Shown here: positions 43,008-50,862 of the stretch, one piece after another
Position numbering within the stretch: the first letter of the stretch is position 1
Layout: each line of letters begins with the position of its first letter
Source of the DNA: Alsobacter sp045348435
GTDB taxonomy: Bacteria; Pseudomonadota; Alphaproteobacteria; Rhizobiales; Beijerinckiaceae
NCBI RefSeq assembly: GCF_045348435.1
Contig: NZ_CP157484.1
Location: 1,488,001-1,552,000, forward strand
Direction: 5' to 3'
Length of the DNA stretch: 64,000 nucleotides
Program-made: the position numbers and the translations under genes
Notes under the pieces: model-generated
Told to the model about the DNA's origin: nothing
Seen by the model: the letters and a program-made list of their open reading frames with translations, nothing else
Databases searched by the model: none

Positions 43008-44228
43008 TCACTCCGACCTTTGAGGGTGGGCTCCGGATAGCACGCCGAGGTCGGAAATGAAACCCGAGGCCGAGAACTCGTCCTCGATCCTTCGGCGTCC
43101 GGCGAGGCCGATGGCGGCCAATGTCCCACGATTAACATAGCATTTGCGCAGGATTTCCGCCGCCGCCGCCACCTCCGGCTGGGCCCAGCGGCCCTCTTCG
43201 ACGTCGTGGCGCTGCTGTCGGTCCTCCACCGGCACGAGAACGTAGGGCACCGGGAATCCGACCTGCGCGTCGACGAACTCCGCCGTGGCGGACCAGTTGG
43301 TGGCCAGCACGGGGACGCCCTGGTGCATCGCCTCGGCCAGGGTCAGGCCGAACCCTTCCGAGCGGTGCAGCGAGGCGTAGAGGTCGAGCGACGCCATCCA
43401 CGCCAGCGTCCGCTCGCGCGACCAGTCCTCGCAAAACAGTTCCGCCCGCGCGCCCATTGCGCTGATTCGACTCTGCAAATGCTCCCAGGCCTGGCGGTCG
43501 TAGTCGGCCGAGCGGGTCTTGATCGACAGGAGAACGTCGTCCTTCAGGCCGAAGGCCGCCTCGAAGGCCTGGATAAGATCCCAGGGATTCTTGCGAGCCT
43601 CGGTCGAGGCGATGTCGAAGGCGAACCCGATCTTGAAAGGCCCCACGGGCTGCTGGCGCTCCAGGCTCGGCTCCAACGCCAGCGGATAGCGCAGGCGGCG
43701 CACCTGGCGGCCGGTGGACCGGGCGATCGCCTCGGCGGCGAAATGGGTCGGCGCCGCGATCTCGTGGACGAAGCGCGCCTGCTCGACCCAGCTGTCCGGC
43801 AGTCGCTCGAGCTCCCAGACCCACACCGCCACCAGCCGCTTCCCCTTCAGCCGCTTGCGTCCGATCGCGGCCAGCGCGCGGGGCATGTTCGGCGGCGTGA
43901 CGTAGAGCAGGATCGTGCCCGGCCCGAGGGGACAGTCGGCGGCGTCGAGTTCCGGCAGGCTGGCCGGCTGCATCAGGGCCGACGTCAGGTCGATGGCCGC
44001 GGCCCCGGGCCCGTGGTCGCGCAAAGAGGCCAGCGCCAGCCGGGCCGTCTGCCCGAGCCCCGAGGGCGATCGAAGCACGCCCGCCACGATCCAGGGCGGC
44101 CCCGCCTTGGCGGGGGCGGACGGATCGGGCCGGGGCGCGACCGCCGCACTCAGCCAGGCATAGGCCGTGCGGCGCTGCCGGGCGGGCAGACGGCGCCACA
44201 GCTCATGCACGAAGTGGGCAAGGGTCAT
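43008..44228 (-). CDS. Glycosyltransferase (GT4-like)
   Basis: The 406-residue protein starts at ATG 44228, overlapping the stop of the preceding gene by four bases (ATGA), so translation is coupled. The C-terminal half has GT4 features: a nucleotide-sugar loop AFDIASTEARKNPWDLIQAF and the acidic motif LHRSEGFGLTLAEAMHQGVP (E-x7-E) near 315-334. The N-terminal half is typical of polysaccharide enzymes that act on lipid-linked acceptors. It probably adds a sugar, perhaps mannose or a product of gmd, to a surface glycan. Confidence 0.85.
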   Translation of the reverse strand: MTLAHFVHELWRRLPARQRRTAYAWLSAAVAPRPDPSAPAKAGPPWIVAGVLRSPSGLGQTARLALASLRDHGPGAAAIDLTSALMQPASLPELDAADCPLGPGTILLYVTPPNMPRALAAIGRKRLKGKRLVAVWVWELERLPDSWVEQARFVHEIAAPTHFAAEAIARSTGRQVRRLRYPLALEPSLERQQPVGPFKIGFAFDIASTEARKNPWDLIQAFEAAFGLKDDVLLSIKTRSADYDRQAWEHLQSRISAMGARAELFCEDWSRERTLAWMASLDLYASLHRSEGFGLTLAEAMHQGVPVLATNWSATAEFVDAQVGFPVPYVLVPVEDRQQRHDVEEGRWAQPEVAAAAEILRKCYVNRGTLAAIGLAGRRRIEDEFSASGFISDLGVLSGAHPQRSE

Positions 44229-45418
44229 GCCGGCCGACCGGAGCCGAGGACGGCGTCGAACGCGCCGACGGTGCGCCGCGCCGCCTCCGCCCAGGTGTAT
44301 TGCGTCGCCGCGCGGGAGCGCCGGTCGCGGTCTTCCGGCGTCTCGCCCACGGAAGCGTCGCAGAGCCTCGCCAGCGCCTGCGACCATGCATCAACGTCCA
44401 TCGCGTCCACCGTGATCGCGTGTCCGAAAGCGGCTTCTTCCGTTGCGGCTCCACTGGAGACGGCCACCTGCGTTCCGCAGGCCAAGGCCTCGCTGACAGG
44501 CATGCCATAGCCCTCGTAAACGGAGGGATAAACAAATCCGGCGGCGGATTGATAAAGGCGCCGCAGCGTCTGCTGGTCGACATAGCCCGTGAGGAGGAGC
44601 TGCCCGGAGCGTCGCAGGGCCTCGGAGGCGGCCGGCAGGTCGAGGTCTCCCCAGCCGAGCTTGCCCGTCAGCACGAGCGGCCAGCGGGCCCGCGTCGCCT
44701 CGGGCAGCCGCGAATAGGCCTGCACCAGCGTCTTGAAGTTCTTGCGCGGCTCCAGCGTGGCGACGCTAAGCAGATAGCGGCCCTTCTGCAGCCCCAGGGG
44801 CGCGGGCTCCTCCTCGCCCTGCAGCCCATAGGCCTCGTCGACGGCGGGCGGGACGATGCGGATGCGCTCGGCCGCGACGCCGAGCAGGCTCATCAGCTCA
44901 TCGGCGGAGAACTGCGAGATGGTCACGAAGAGCGGCGCCGTCTCGACGCGGCGCAGGCCCGCCTCGAACCACAGCACGCGCTCCTTCGGATGCATCTGCG
45001 AGAAGCGGAGCGGGGACATGTCGTAGATGACCGGGATCGCCTGGCCGCTCAGCTTGCGATCCGGGAAAAAATTCAGCGCATGGACGACGTCGAAGGGCCT
45101 CGTACCCTGCGCCGCATCGATGAGGAAGTCCGCGCCGCGCACCGCCAGATATTTCGCCCGGGCGATCTGGTGGGACAGGCCCCGCGCCGGCTCGGCGGGC
45201 TTCAGGTCCTGGCCGACGCCGGGCGCCACCTTTACGGGCCGGAAGCCCTCGACGAAGTTCGCCAGCCTCTTGGCGCGGCGTCCGGTCCAGGCGAAGAGAT
45301 CGAGGTCCGTCTCCTGCAATTCGGAGAGGCCTCGCGCGATGCCCATCGTGTAGTTGCCGATCCCCGTCAGTGGAAATCGCGTGGCGACGACGTCGATGGC
45401 GATTCGAGGGTGGGACAT
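44225..45418 (-). CDS. Glycosyltransferase family 4 (mannosyltransferase-like)
   Basis: The 397-residue protein from ATG 45418 opens with AIDVVATRFPLTGIGNYTMG. It carries the donor-binding loop LLSVATLEPRKNFKTLVQAY and the E-x7-E-type motif PSVYEGYGMPVSEALACGTQ. These are typical of GDP-mannose-dependent GT4 enzymes, which fits the nearby gmd gene. It is the first gene of a coupled pair with the glycosyltransferase after it. Confidence 0.88.
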   Translation of the reverse strand: MSHPRIAIDVVATRFPLTGIGNYTMGIARGLSELQETDLDLFAWTGRRAKRLANFVEGFRPVKVAPGVGQDLKPAEPARGLSHQIARAKYLAVRGADFLIDAAQGTRPFDVVHALNFFPDRKLSGQAIPVIYDMSPLRFSQMHPKERVLWFEAGLRRVETAPLFVTISQFSADELMSLLGVAAERIRIVPPAVDEAYGLQGEEEPAPLGLQKGRYLLSVATLEPRKNFKTLVQAYSRLPEATRARWPLVLTGKLGWGDLDLPAASEALRRSGQLLLTGYVDQQTLRRLYQSAAGFVYPSVYEGYGMPVSEALACGTQVAVSSGAATEEAAFGHAITVDAMDVDAWSQALARLCDASVGETPEDRDRRSRAATQYTWAEAARRTVGAFDAVLGSGRPA

Positions 45419-45846
45419 CGGGTTCCGATCGGGTTGCACCCCGGGTGTTTACAAAGTCGATCCTGCCCCGCCAACCCCGCAGGGCGCCTTATTGACAGCA
45501 GGGCGCCTTCTCCTCTTTGCACTGCGCCGGGCGTCGGCCCTTTCGTACTGCTGTTCCAGGAGAAGGCCTTGCCCGGTGTCGGTCGTTTCGTGCTTCGTGT
45601 TCCAGTCGTGCGCGCGCTCGATACCCGGATGCTCGCCGCCTGGTTCTCACCCCAGACGATCGTCGACGTCCAGTCGCTCAACCGGCTCCTGGAGCTCGAC
45701 CGGCGTGTCGCCGAGGAATCCGACCGGTCCGGCCACGTGTCGCGCATGAAGTGCGACGTCGACGATGGCGTGACGGCGCTCAACCGCCGACTCGAGCGCG
45801 TGAGGACGGCAGGCTCATCGCGATCGAGGGAAGCACGGCCGAGCTG

Positions 45847-46668
45847 ATGGACCGCGTCGAGCGCGAGTCCGCCCGCGCCCGCCGCGCCTATTCCGACCTG
45901 TCCGCCCGCTTCGCGAACCTTACGGCCGCCATGCGCGACGGCGGCGCGGAGAACGAGACCGCCAAGCCGGCCCCCGACGCGCAGGACGCGGCGCTCTCGC
46001 CTCTGCTGTCACGCTTCTACGCGACCTTCGAGGACCGCTTCCGGGGCTCGCGCGAGGAGGTTCGGGACCGCGTCGCGGCCCTGCTGCCGGAGGTGCGCGA
46101 GACCCTCGATCGCCTCGGCGGCGGACGGGTCGTCGATCTGGGCTGCGGCAGGGGCGAGTGGCTGGAGGTCGTCCAGCAGGCCGGATACGACGTTCTCGGC
46201 GTCGACAACAACGAGGCGCAGCTCGGCTCCGCGAGGGAGCGCGGCCTCCCTGTGCTCAGGGCCGACGCCCTGGAGTGGCTGTGCGCCCAGCCGGACGGCT
46301 CGATCGCGGTCGCGACCGCGTTCCACCTCGTCGAGCACCTGCCATTCCCGGTGCTGGTCCGCTTCTGCCTGGAGATGCAGCGCGTGCTCGCGCCCGGCGG
46401 CTCGCTGCTCTTCGAGACCCCCAATCCGGAGAACGTGCTCGTTGGGGCGTGGAGCTTCCATCTCGACCCGACGCACCAGAAGCCCTTGCCGCCCGAACTG
46501 CTGGAATGCCTCCTGGACACGGTCGGCTTCGAGGCGGTCAGGGTGCGGATGCTGCACCCGCACCCCTGGCGCCAGGGCTTTCTCAGCAAGGGCGGTCTGC
46601 CGCCCGAGGTCGTCGAACTGCTGTTCGGCCCGCTCGACTACGCCGTGGTGGCGAGCAAGCCGCGCTGA
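45847..46668 (+). CDS. SAM-dependent methyltransferase, N-terminal part apparently frameshifted
   Basis: From ATG 45847 the frame encodes 273 residues with a class I methyltransferase domain. SAM motif I is VVDLGCGRGEWLEVVQQAGY near 99-118, the acidic VLGVDNNEAQL follows, and then FHLVEHLPFPVLVRFCLEMQ and GGSLLFETPNPENV. Immediately upstream, another frame from ATG 45629 has clear coding character (FSPQTIVDVQSLNRLLELDR) up to about 45803. One added base there would give a single protein of about 346 residues, so the true gene probably starts at 45629. The role is likely modification of a sugar or lipid-linked glycan. Confidence 0.8.
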   Translation: MDRVERESARARRAYSDLSARFANLTAAMRDGGAENETAKPAPDAQDAALSPLLSRFYATFEDRFRGSREEVRDRVAALLPEVRETLDRLGGGRVVDLGCGRGEWLEVVQQAGYDVLGVDNNEAQLGSARERGLPVLRADALEWLCAQPDGSIAVATAFHLVEHLPFPVLVRFCLEMQRVLAPGGSLLFETPNPENVLVGAWSFHLDPTHQKPLPPELLECLLDTVGFEAVRVRMLHPHPWRQGFLSKGGLPPEVVELLFGPLDYAVVASKPR

Positions 46669-46677
46669 CGTTTGTAC

Positions 46678-46708
46678 AAAAAACCCGGCGCGATGGGACG
46701 CGCCGGGC
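46678..46708 (-). terminator. Rho-independent terminator after gmd
   Basis: CCCGGCGCG and CGCGCCGGG form a perfect 9-bp stem with a 6-base loop. On the minus strand the stem is followed by TTTTTT. It lies about 130 bases after the gmd stop, and also just after the convergent methyltransferase gene. Confidence 0.8.
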
Positions 46709-46710
46709 TG

Positions 46711-46759
46711 GAGCATGCTGCGAAAAGGTGGAGACCGGCTTTTCGCGCCAAAGCATGCG
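46711..46759. repeat. Palindromic intergenic repeat of the rhizobial 'GCATG...CATGC' type
   Basis: The stretch has outer arms GCATGC and GCATGC and inner arms GCGAAAAG and CTTTTCGC around GGTGGAGACCGG. It resembles the dispersed element common in Bradyrhizobium, Methylobacterium and relatives (GAGCATGATCCGGAAAAG...CATGCTC). It is about 49 bp. Confidence 0.6.
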
Positions 46760-46779
46760 ACCACCAGGAAACGAGCGAA

Positions 46780-46805
46780 TGCTGTGTTTCCGTCGAAACA
46801 CAGCA
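46780..46805. repeat. Perfect 10-bp inverted repeat near the gmd 3' end
   Basis: TGCTGTGTTT and AAACACAGCA surround CCGTCG. It is the third hairpin in the 170-base convergent gap. There is no T-tract in either direction. Confidence 0.55.
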
Positions 46806-46836
46806 TGCTTTGAACCGCCAGATCGGATCGGACCGG

Positions 46837-47871
46837 TCAGAACCGGAAGCCGCCGCTCTTCAGTCGCCGCGCGTCAGCCTCCGCCATCATGACGACGAGT
46901 TCCTCGAGCGAGGTCTTGGGCGCCCAGCCGAGCTTCTCCTTCGCCTTGGACGGGTCTCCGATGAGGAGGTCCACCTCGGCCGGCCGGAAGAAGCGCGGGT
47001 CCACCGCCACCACGGTCTTGCCGGTGGCCGGGTCGAACGCCTTCGTGTTCTCCCCTTCGCCTTCCCAGGCGAGCTTGACGCCGAGCGCCTCGGCGGTCAG
47101 CTCGACGAAGCGGCGCACCGTCGTGGTCCGGTTGGTGGCCAGCACGAAGTCGTCGGGCGCGTCGGTCTGGAGCATGCGGGCCATGCCGTCCACATAGTCC
47201 CCGGCGAAGCCCCAGTCGCGCTTGGCGTCCATGTTGCCGAGCTGCAGGGTCTCGCCGCTGCCCGCCGCGATGCCCGCCATCGTGGAGGTGATCTTGCGGG
47301 TCACGAACTCGCGCCCGCGCAGGGGAGATTCGTGGTTGAACAGGATGCCGGAGCAGGCGTGGATGCCGTAGCTCTCGCGGTAGTTCACCGTGATCCAGTG
47401 GGCGTAGAGCTTGGCCACGCCGTAGGGGCTGCGCGGATAGAAGGACGTGTCCTCCTTCTGCGGGACGGCCTGGACCTTGCCGAACATCTCGGAGGTGGAC
47501 GCCTGGTAGAAGCGGATCTTGGGATCCACGATGCGGATCGCCTCGAGGATCTTGGTCACGCCCAGCGCGTCGATCTCGCCCGTGTAGATCGGCTGCTCGA
47601 AGGATGTGCCGACGAAGCTCTGCGCCCCCAGATTGTAGATCTCGGCGGGCCTCGTTTTCTCGATGCAGCGCAGGATGTTGCCGAACTCGAAGAGGTCGAA
47701 TTCCATGAATTCGATCTCGTTCTCGACCCCGAGCTCCGCCAGCCGTCCCCGGTTGACGCTGGCGGACCGCCGGTAGGCGCCCACGACCCTGTAGCCCTGC
47801 TCCAGGAGGCGCTTGGCCAGGTAGGCCCCGTCCTGTCCCGTGATACCCGTCACCAGGGCTGTCTTCGCCAT
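46837..47871 (-). CDS. gmd: GDP-mannose 4,6-dehydratase
   Basis: The 344-residue short-chain dehydrogenase-type enzyme converts GDP-mannose to GDP-4-keto-6-deoxymannose, the precursor of GDP-fucose, rhamnose or perosamine. NAD motif TGITGQDGAYLA lies near residues 8-19; the catalytic YGVAK is in the segment DTSFYPRSPYGVAKLYAHWI. Other marks are SFVGTSFEQPIYTGEIDALG and NHESPLRGREFVTRK. The ATG at 47871 begins the conserved N-terminus; a longer frame to 47955 has no similarity. No reductase partner is adjacent. Confidence 0.93.
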   Translation of the reverse strand: MAKTALVTGITGQDGAYLAKRLLEQGYRVVGAYRRSASVNRGRLAELGVENEIEFMEFDLFEFGNILRCIEKTRPAEIYNLGAQSFVGTSFEQPIYTGEIDALGVTKILEAIRIVDPKIRFYQASTSEMFGKVQAVPQKEDTSFYPRSPYGVAKLYAHWITVNYRESYGIHACSGILFNHESPLRGREFVTRKITSTMAGIAAGSGETLQLGNMDAKRDWGFAGDYVDGMARMLQTDAPDDFVLATNRTTTVRRFVELTAEALGVKLAWEGEGENTKAFDPATGKTVVAVDPRFFRPAEVDLLIGDPSKAKEKLGWAPKTSLEELVVMMAEADARRLKSGGFRF

Positions 47872-48042
47872 CGAGGCCTCCAAGGTTGCGGCCACCGGCC
47901 ATGTCTGAGCTGCTGCGATATTTGCACTCGCCCGGCGCGTCAAGTAAGCTTGCAACCTGCGGGCGACGTCATTCCTTCGAGATCAGGCCACGAATTCGCG
48001 GATGGGCGAGCTTGTTGGACGCCCACCGCCATGTGAAATCTG

Positions 48043-49302
48043 ATGAAACTTGTCGTCCTCACGAATGACTTTCCGTACTTCGTCGCGCATCGGCTGCACG
48101 TCGCCCAGGCGGCGGCGAACGCCGGCTGGACCGTGACGGTGATCGGCCCGCAGAGCCAGCCGATTCCACCGGAGCTGGCGGCCTGCGGATTCGACATCTC
48201 CGTCCTTCCTTTGGTGCGCTCGAAGCTGGATCCGGCGGCCGACCTCAACTATGTCCGCGGCCTCGTGGCGGCGCTCGGCCGGATCCGGCCGGACGTCGTC
48301 CACGCGATCACGATCAAGCCCGTTCTGCTCGGCGGAATGGCGCTCCAGGCCGCGCGTCTGGCGCTTGGCCGCCGCTTCGGCTTCGTCGCGACGATACCGG
48401 GGCTGGGCCTCGTCTTCTCCACGTCCGCGGGGGCGTCGCGCCTGGGACGCCTGCGGCGCCTCGCCGTGGAGGCGCTCTATCGCGCCGCGCTCGCCTATCC
48501 GGGCGTGCGGGTGACCTTCGAGACGCAGTCCGATCGCGCCTTTTTCATGGAGCGCTTCGGACTGCCCGCCGACCGCGCGATCCTGCTGGCCGGCACGGGC
48601 GTCGATCTCTCGCGCTTCGTGCCGGGGAGGCCTCCCGCTGCGCCGATGCGGGTGCTGTTCGCGGGGCGGCTGCTCCATTCCAAGGGCGTCGACACCTTTT
48701 GCGAGGCGGCCCGTCTGGCCCGTTCGCAGGGCCTCAACGTCGAATGGCTGATCGCCGGCTGGCGGGACGGCGGCAGCGCCGACGCGCTCTCCGAGGACGA
48801 CATCGAGGCGCTTCGCCGAAGCTCCGACGTCACTTTCCTGGGCCATGTGGCGGACATGCCCGCCCTCCTGGCCGGCGTGCACGTGCTGGCGCTGCCCACC
48901 CGCTATCCCGAGGGCGTGCCGCGGATCCTCATCGAGGCGGCGGCCTGCGGCGTGGCGATCGTCGTGCCGGACTTTCCCGGCGCGCGCCGTCTCGTGGACC
49001 ACGAGGTCTCCGGCCTGCTGATCGACGACGACGCCGGCGCGCCGGCGGGCGGGCCCACGCCCGCCGCCGTCTCGCTGGCGCAGGCCATCGCCCGGCTGGC
49101 CGGCGACCCTGGACTGCGCGCCCGCCTGGCCGCCGCCGCCCAGCGTCGCGTGCTGCGCGACGGCTACGGCGCCCCGGAGATCCAGACCCGGTTCCTCGAA
49201 ATCTTCGCCGATTCGGCTGGCCGGCCCGCCCCGTCGGCGGCTGGCGGCGTCGCCCATCCTGCGCGCGCGCTCGACGTCGCAGCGCCGGCCGAGCGGTCTT
49301 GA
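48043..49302 (+). CDS. Glycosyltransferase family 4 (WbaZ/CapM-like)
   Basis: The 419-residue protein opens with LVVLTNDFPYFVAHRLHVAQ. A PDVVHAITIKPVLLGGMALQ segment is typical of enzymes that transfer to undecaprenyl-linked sugars. The donor domain holds VLFAGRLLHSKGVDTFCEAA and the acidic motif PEGVPRILIEAAACGVAIVV. It diverges from gmd, sharing a 171-base promoter region. The C-terminal 35 residues are low-complexity. Confidence 0.87.
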   Translation: MKLVVLTNDFPYFVAHRLHVAQAAANAGWTVTVIGPQSQPIPPELAACGFDISVLPLVRSKLDPAADLNYVRGLVAALGRIRPDVVHAITIKPVLLGGMALQAARLALGRRFGFVATIPGLGLVFSTSAGASRLGRLRRLAVEALYRAALAYPGVRVTFETQSDRAFFMERFGLPADRAILLAGTGVDLSRFVPGRPPAAPMRVLFAGRLLHSKGVDTFCEAARLARSQGLNVEWLIAGWRDGGSADALSEDDIEALRRSSDVTFLGHVADMPALLAGVHVLALPTRYPEGVPRILIEAAACGVAIVVPDFPGARRLVDHEVSGLLIDDDAGAPAGGPTPAAVSLAQAIARLAGDPGLRARLAAAAQRRVLRDGYGAPEIQTRFLEIFADSAGRPAPSAAGGVAHPARALDVAAPAERS

Positions 49303-49304
49303 CC

Positions 49305-50072
49305 ATGTCCTCGCGCCAAGACCACGAGCGGAACGACCACGAGCCGAAAGACCACGGGCGCCAAGACCACGGGCGCCAAGAGGACGAACGCCCCGACGTT
49401 GAGCCCGCCAAGGGTGGAGTCCGCGCCGCCGCGTTCGACCGGCAGGCCGCTCTGGCGCTTCTCGGCTCCTGGGTCGCCGTTCTGAGGCGCTGGCGCGACA
49501 AGGCGCTGCCCCATGCGGCGACGGCGGCCGGCAAGGCGGCGCAGGCGCTCCGGGACGGCTCGCCCATGGCCGCGGCGGCCATCGGCAGGGTCGCGTCGCT
49601 GCTGCCGAACAGGGTCGGGACCGCGGAGCCCGAGCCGCCGCCGCCGGATGATCCGGAGCTGATCGACATTCTGGCCGGACTCGACGCCATGCCGCCCGGC
49701 AGGCGGGATGAGGTGGCCCTGATGGTGCTCGATCTCTGGGAGGCCTTCACCAAGGAGTTCGGCGGCGTCAGCGCCTTCGTCAGCCAGTCCGTCGACGCCA
49801 GGCAGGCCTATGTGGCTCGCCTCCAGGCGTCCGCCGGCCGGATGGCCGCCACGCGCGGAACCGAGCGGGAGCATTTCTACTATTCCGTCGTGATCGTGGC
49901 GCACTACCTCGACGCCTGGTCCCAGGCCGCCACCGAAGAGGCCCATACCCGTTCGCCGGCGCAGGTCGACCGGCTCGGCGCCCAGTTCACCGCCCTCGTC
50001 GAACGCGGCCGCACCATCCGGACGCTCCGGACCGGGCCGGCCGGGTCGCCCGCGTCGGCCAGGAAGTCGTGA
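49305..50072 (+). CDS. Hypothetical protein with DH-rich N-terminus
   Basis: The 255-residue product begins three bases after the glycosyltransferase stop, so it is co-transcribed. Residues 5-35 are made of near-repeats of DH(E/G)RQ (DHERNDHEPKDHGRQDHGRQ), with a 15-bp unit duplicated at 49348-49377. Residues 50-120 are Ala-rich. The C-terminal half (PPGRRDEVALMVLDLWEAFT; EREHFYYSVVIVAHYLDAWS) is helical. No domain is recognised. The His/Asp-rich head could bind metal, but this is only a guess. Confidence 0.65.
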   Translation: MSSRQDHERNDHEPKDHGRQDHGRQEDERPDVEPAKGGVRAAAFDRQAALALLGSWVAVLRRWRDKALPHAATAAGKAAQALRDGSPMAAAAIGRVASLLPNRVGTAEPEPPPPDDPELIDILAGLDAMPPGRRDEVALMVLDLWEAFTKEFGGVSAFVSQSVDARQAYVARLQASAGRMAATRGTEREHFYYSVVIVAHYLDAWSQAATEEAHTRSPAQVDRLGAQFTALVERGRTIRTLRTGPAGSPASARKS

Positions 50073-50174
50073 CCAGGGCGGCCGGAGCCGAATGGCGCTG
50101 GTCAGGCTGGAACAAACGGAACTGACCCCCACGAACGTCGTTTCCAGTGCACTCGAACAGGCAAGGAGACGACG

Positions 50175-50699
50175 ATGGCAACGGATCAGAACTGGCAGGG
50201 CGGCGGGTCCAAGGGTGGAGCCGAGAGCGCCTCCGGCGCCGCGGGCTCGGTCAGCGAATTCGCTTCGAAGGCGGCCGACACGGCCCGGCAGGCCGTGAGC
50301 CAGGCGAGCGACGCCATCAAGGGCGCGACGCCCAAGGACGCGGCGCGCATCGCCCAGCAGGGCGGCGAATACGCCTACAACACGGTGACGTCGCATCCGG
50401 TCGCGACGGCGGCGCTCGGGGCCCTGGCCGCCTACCTCATCTTCGGCCGTGGCGGCTCGAACGACTACTACCAGCGCGACATCGACAAGCAGTACCGCCG
50501 GGCGCGCGACACGGTCAGCGACTACGCCGACCGCGCCCGCAACCAGTGGGGCGGCTACGACGTCTCGGACGCCATGTCGATGGGCCGGGACTATGCGTCC
50601 CGGATCGGCAACCAGGCCGCTCACGAGCCGCTCGCGGCCGCGGTCGGCGTGGGGCTTCTGGCCTGGATGGTGGGCTCGTTCCTGTCCAGCAACCGCTGA
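50175..50699 (+). CDS. DUF883-like membrane-associated helical protein
   Basis: The 174-residue protein has a soluble helical segment (SEFASKAADTARQAVSQASD), a membrane helix near 75-92 (HPVATAALGALAAYLIFGRG), a Tyr/Arg/Asp-rich middle (RDTVSDYADRARNQWGGYDV), and a second hydrophobic helix at the end (AAAVGVGLLAWMVGSFLSSN). This layout resembles ElaB/YqjD/DUF883-type proteins that tie ribosomes or DNA to the membrane. GCAAGGAGAC precedes the ATG. It is a stress-type gene by analogy only. Confidence 0.65.
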   Translation: MATDQNWQGGGSKGGAESASGAAGSVSEFASKAADTARQAVSQASDAIKGATPKDAARIAQQGGEYAYNTVTSHPVATAALGALAAYLIFGRGGSNDYYQRDIDKQYRRARDTVSDYADRARNQWGGYDVSDAMSMGRDYASRIGNQAAHEPLAAAVGVGLLAWMVGSFLSSNR

Positions 50700-50723
50700 A
50701 GAGAGCCGGATCGGAGAAACAAC

Positions 50724-50756
50724 CCAGGGCGGCGGCGACGCCGCCCTGGTTCGTTA
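50724..50756 (+). terminator. Rho-independent terminator after the DUF883-like gene
   Basis: CCAGGGCGGCG and CGCCGCCCTGG form a perfect 11-bp stem with a GCGA loop, followed by TTCGTT. It starts 25 bases after the stop codon. Confidence 0.75.
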
Positions 50757-50862
50757 AACGGCCGTTGAGACGCGATCCTGTTTACCGCGACGGAACAAAT
50801 CGCCCACGCGCGCGTTCCAACCAGTTGCGTCACCGGCGCAACGATCAGGGCAGGCGGGCGAA

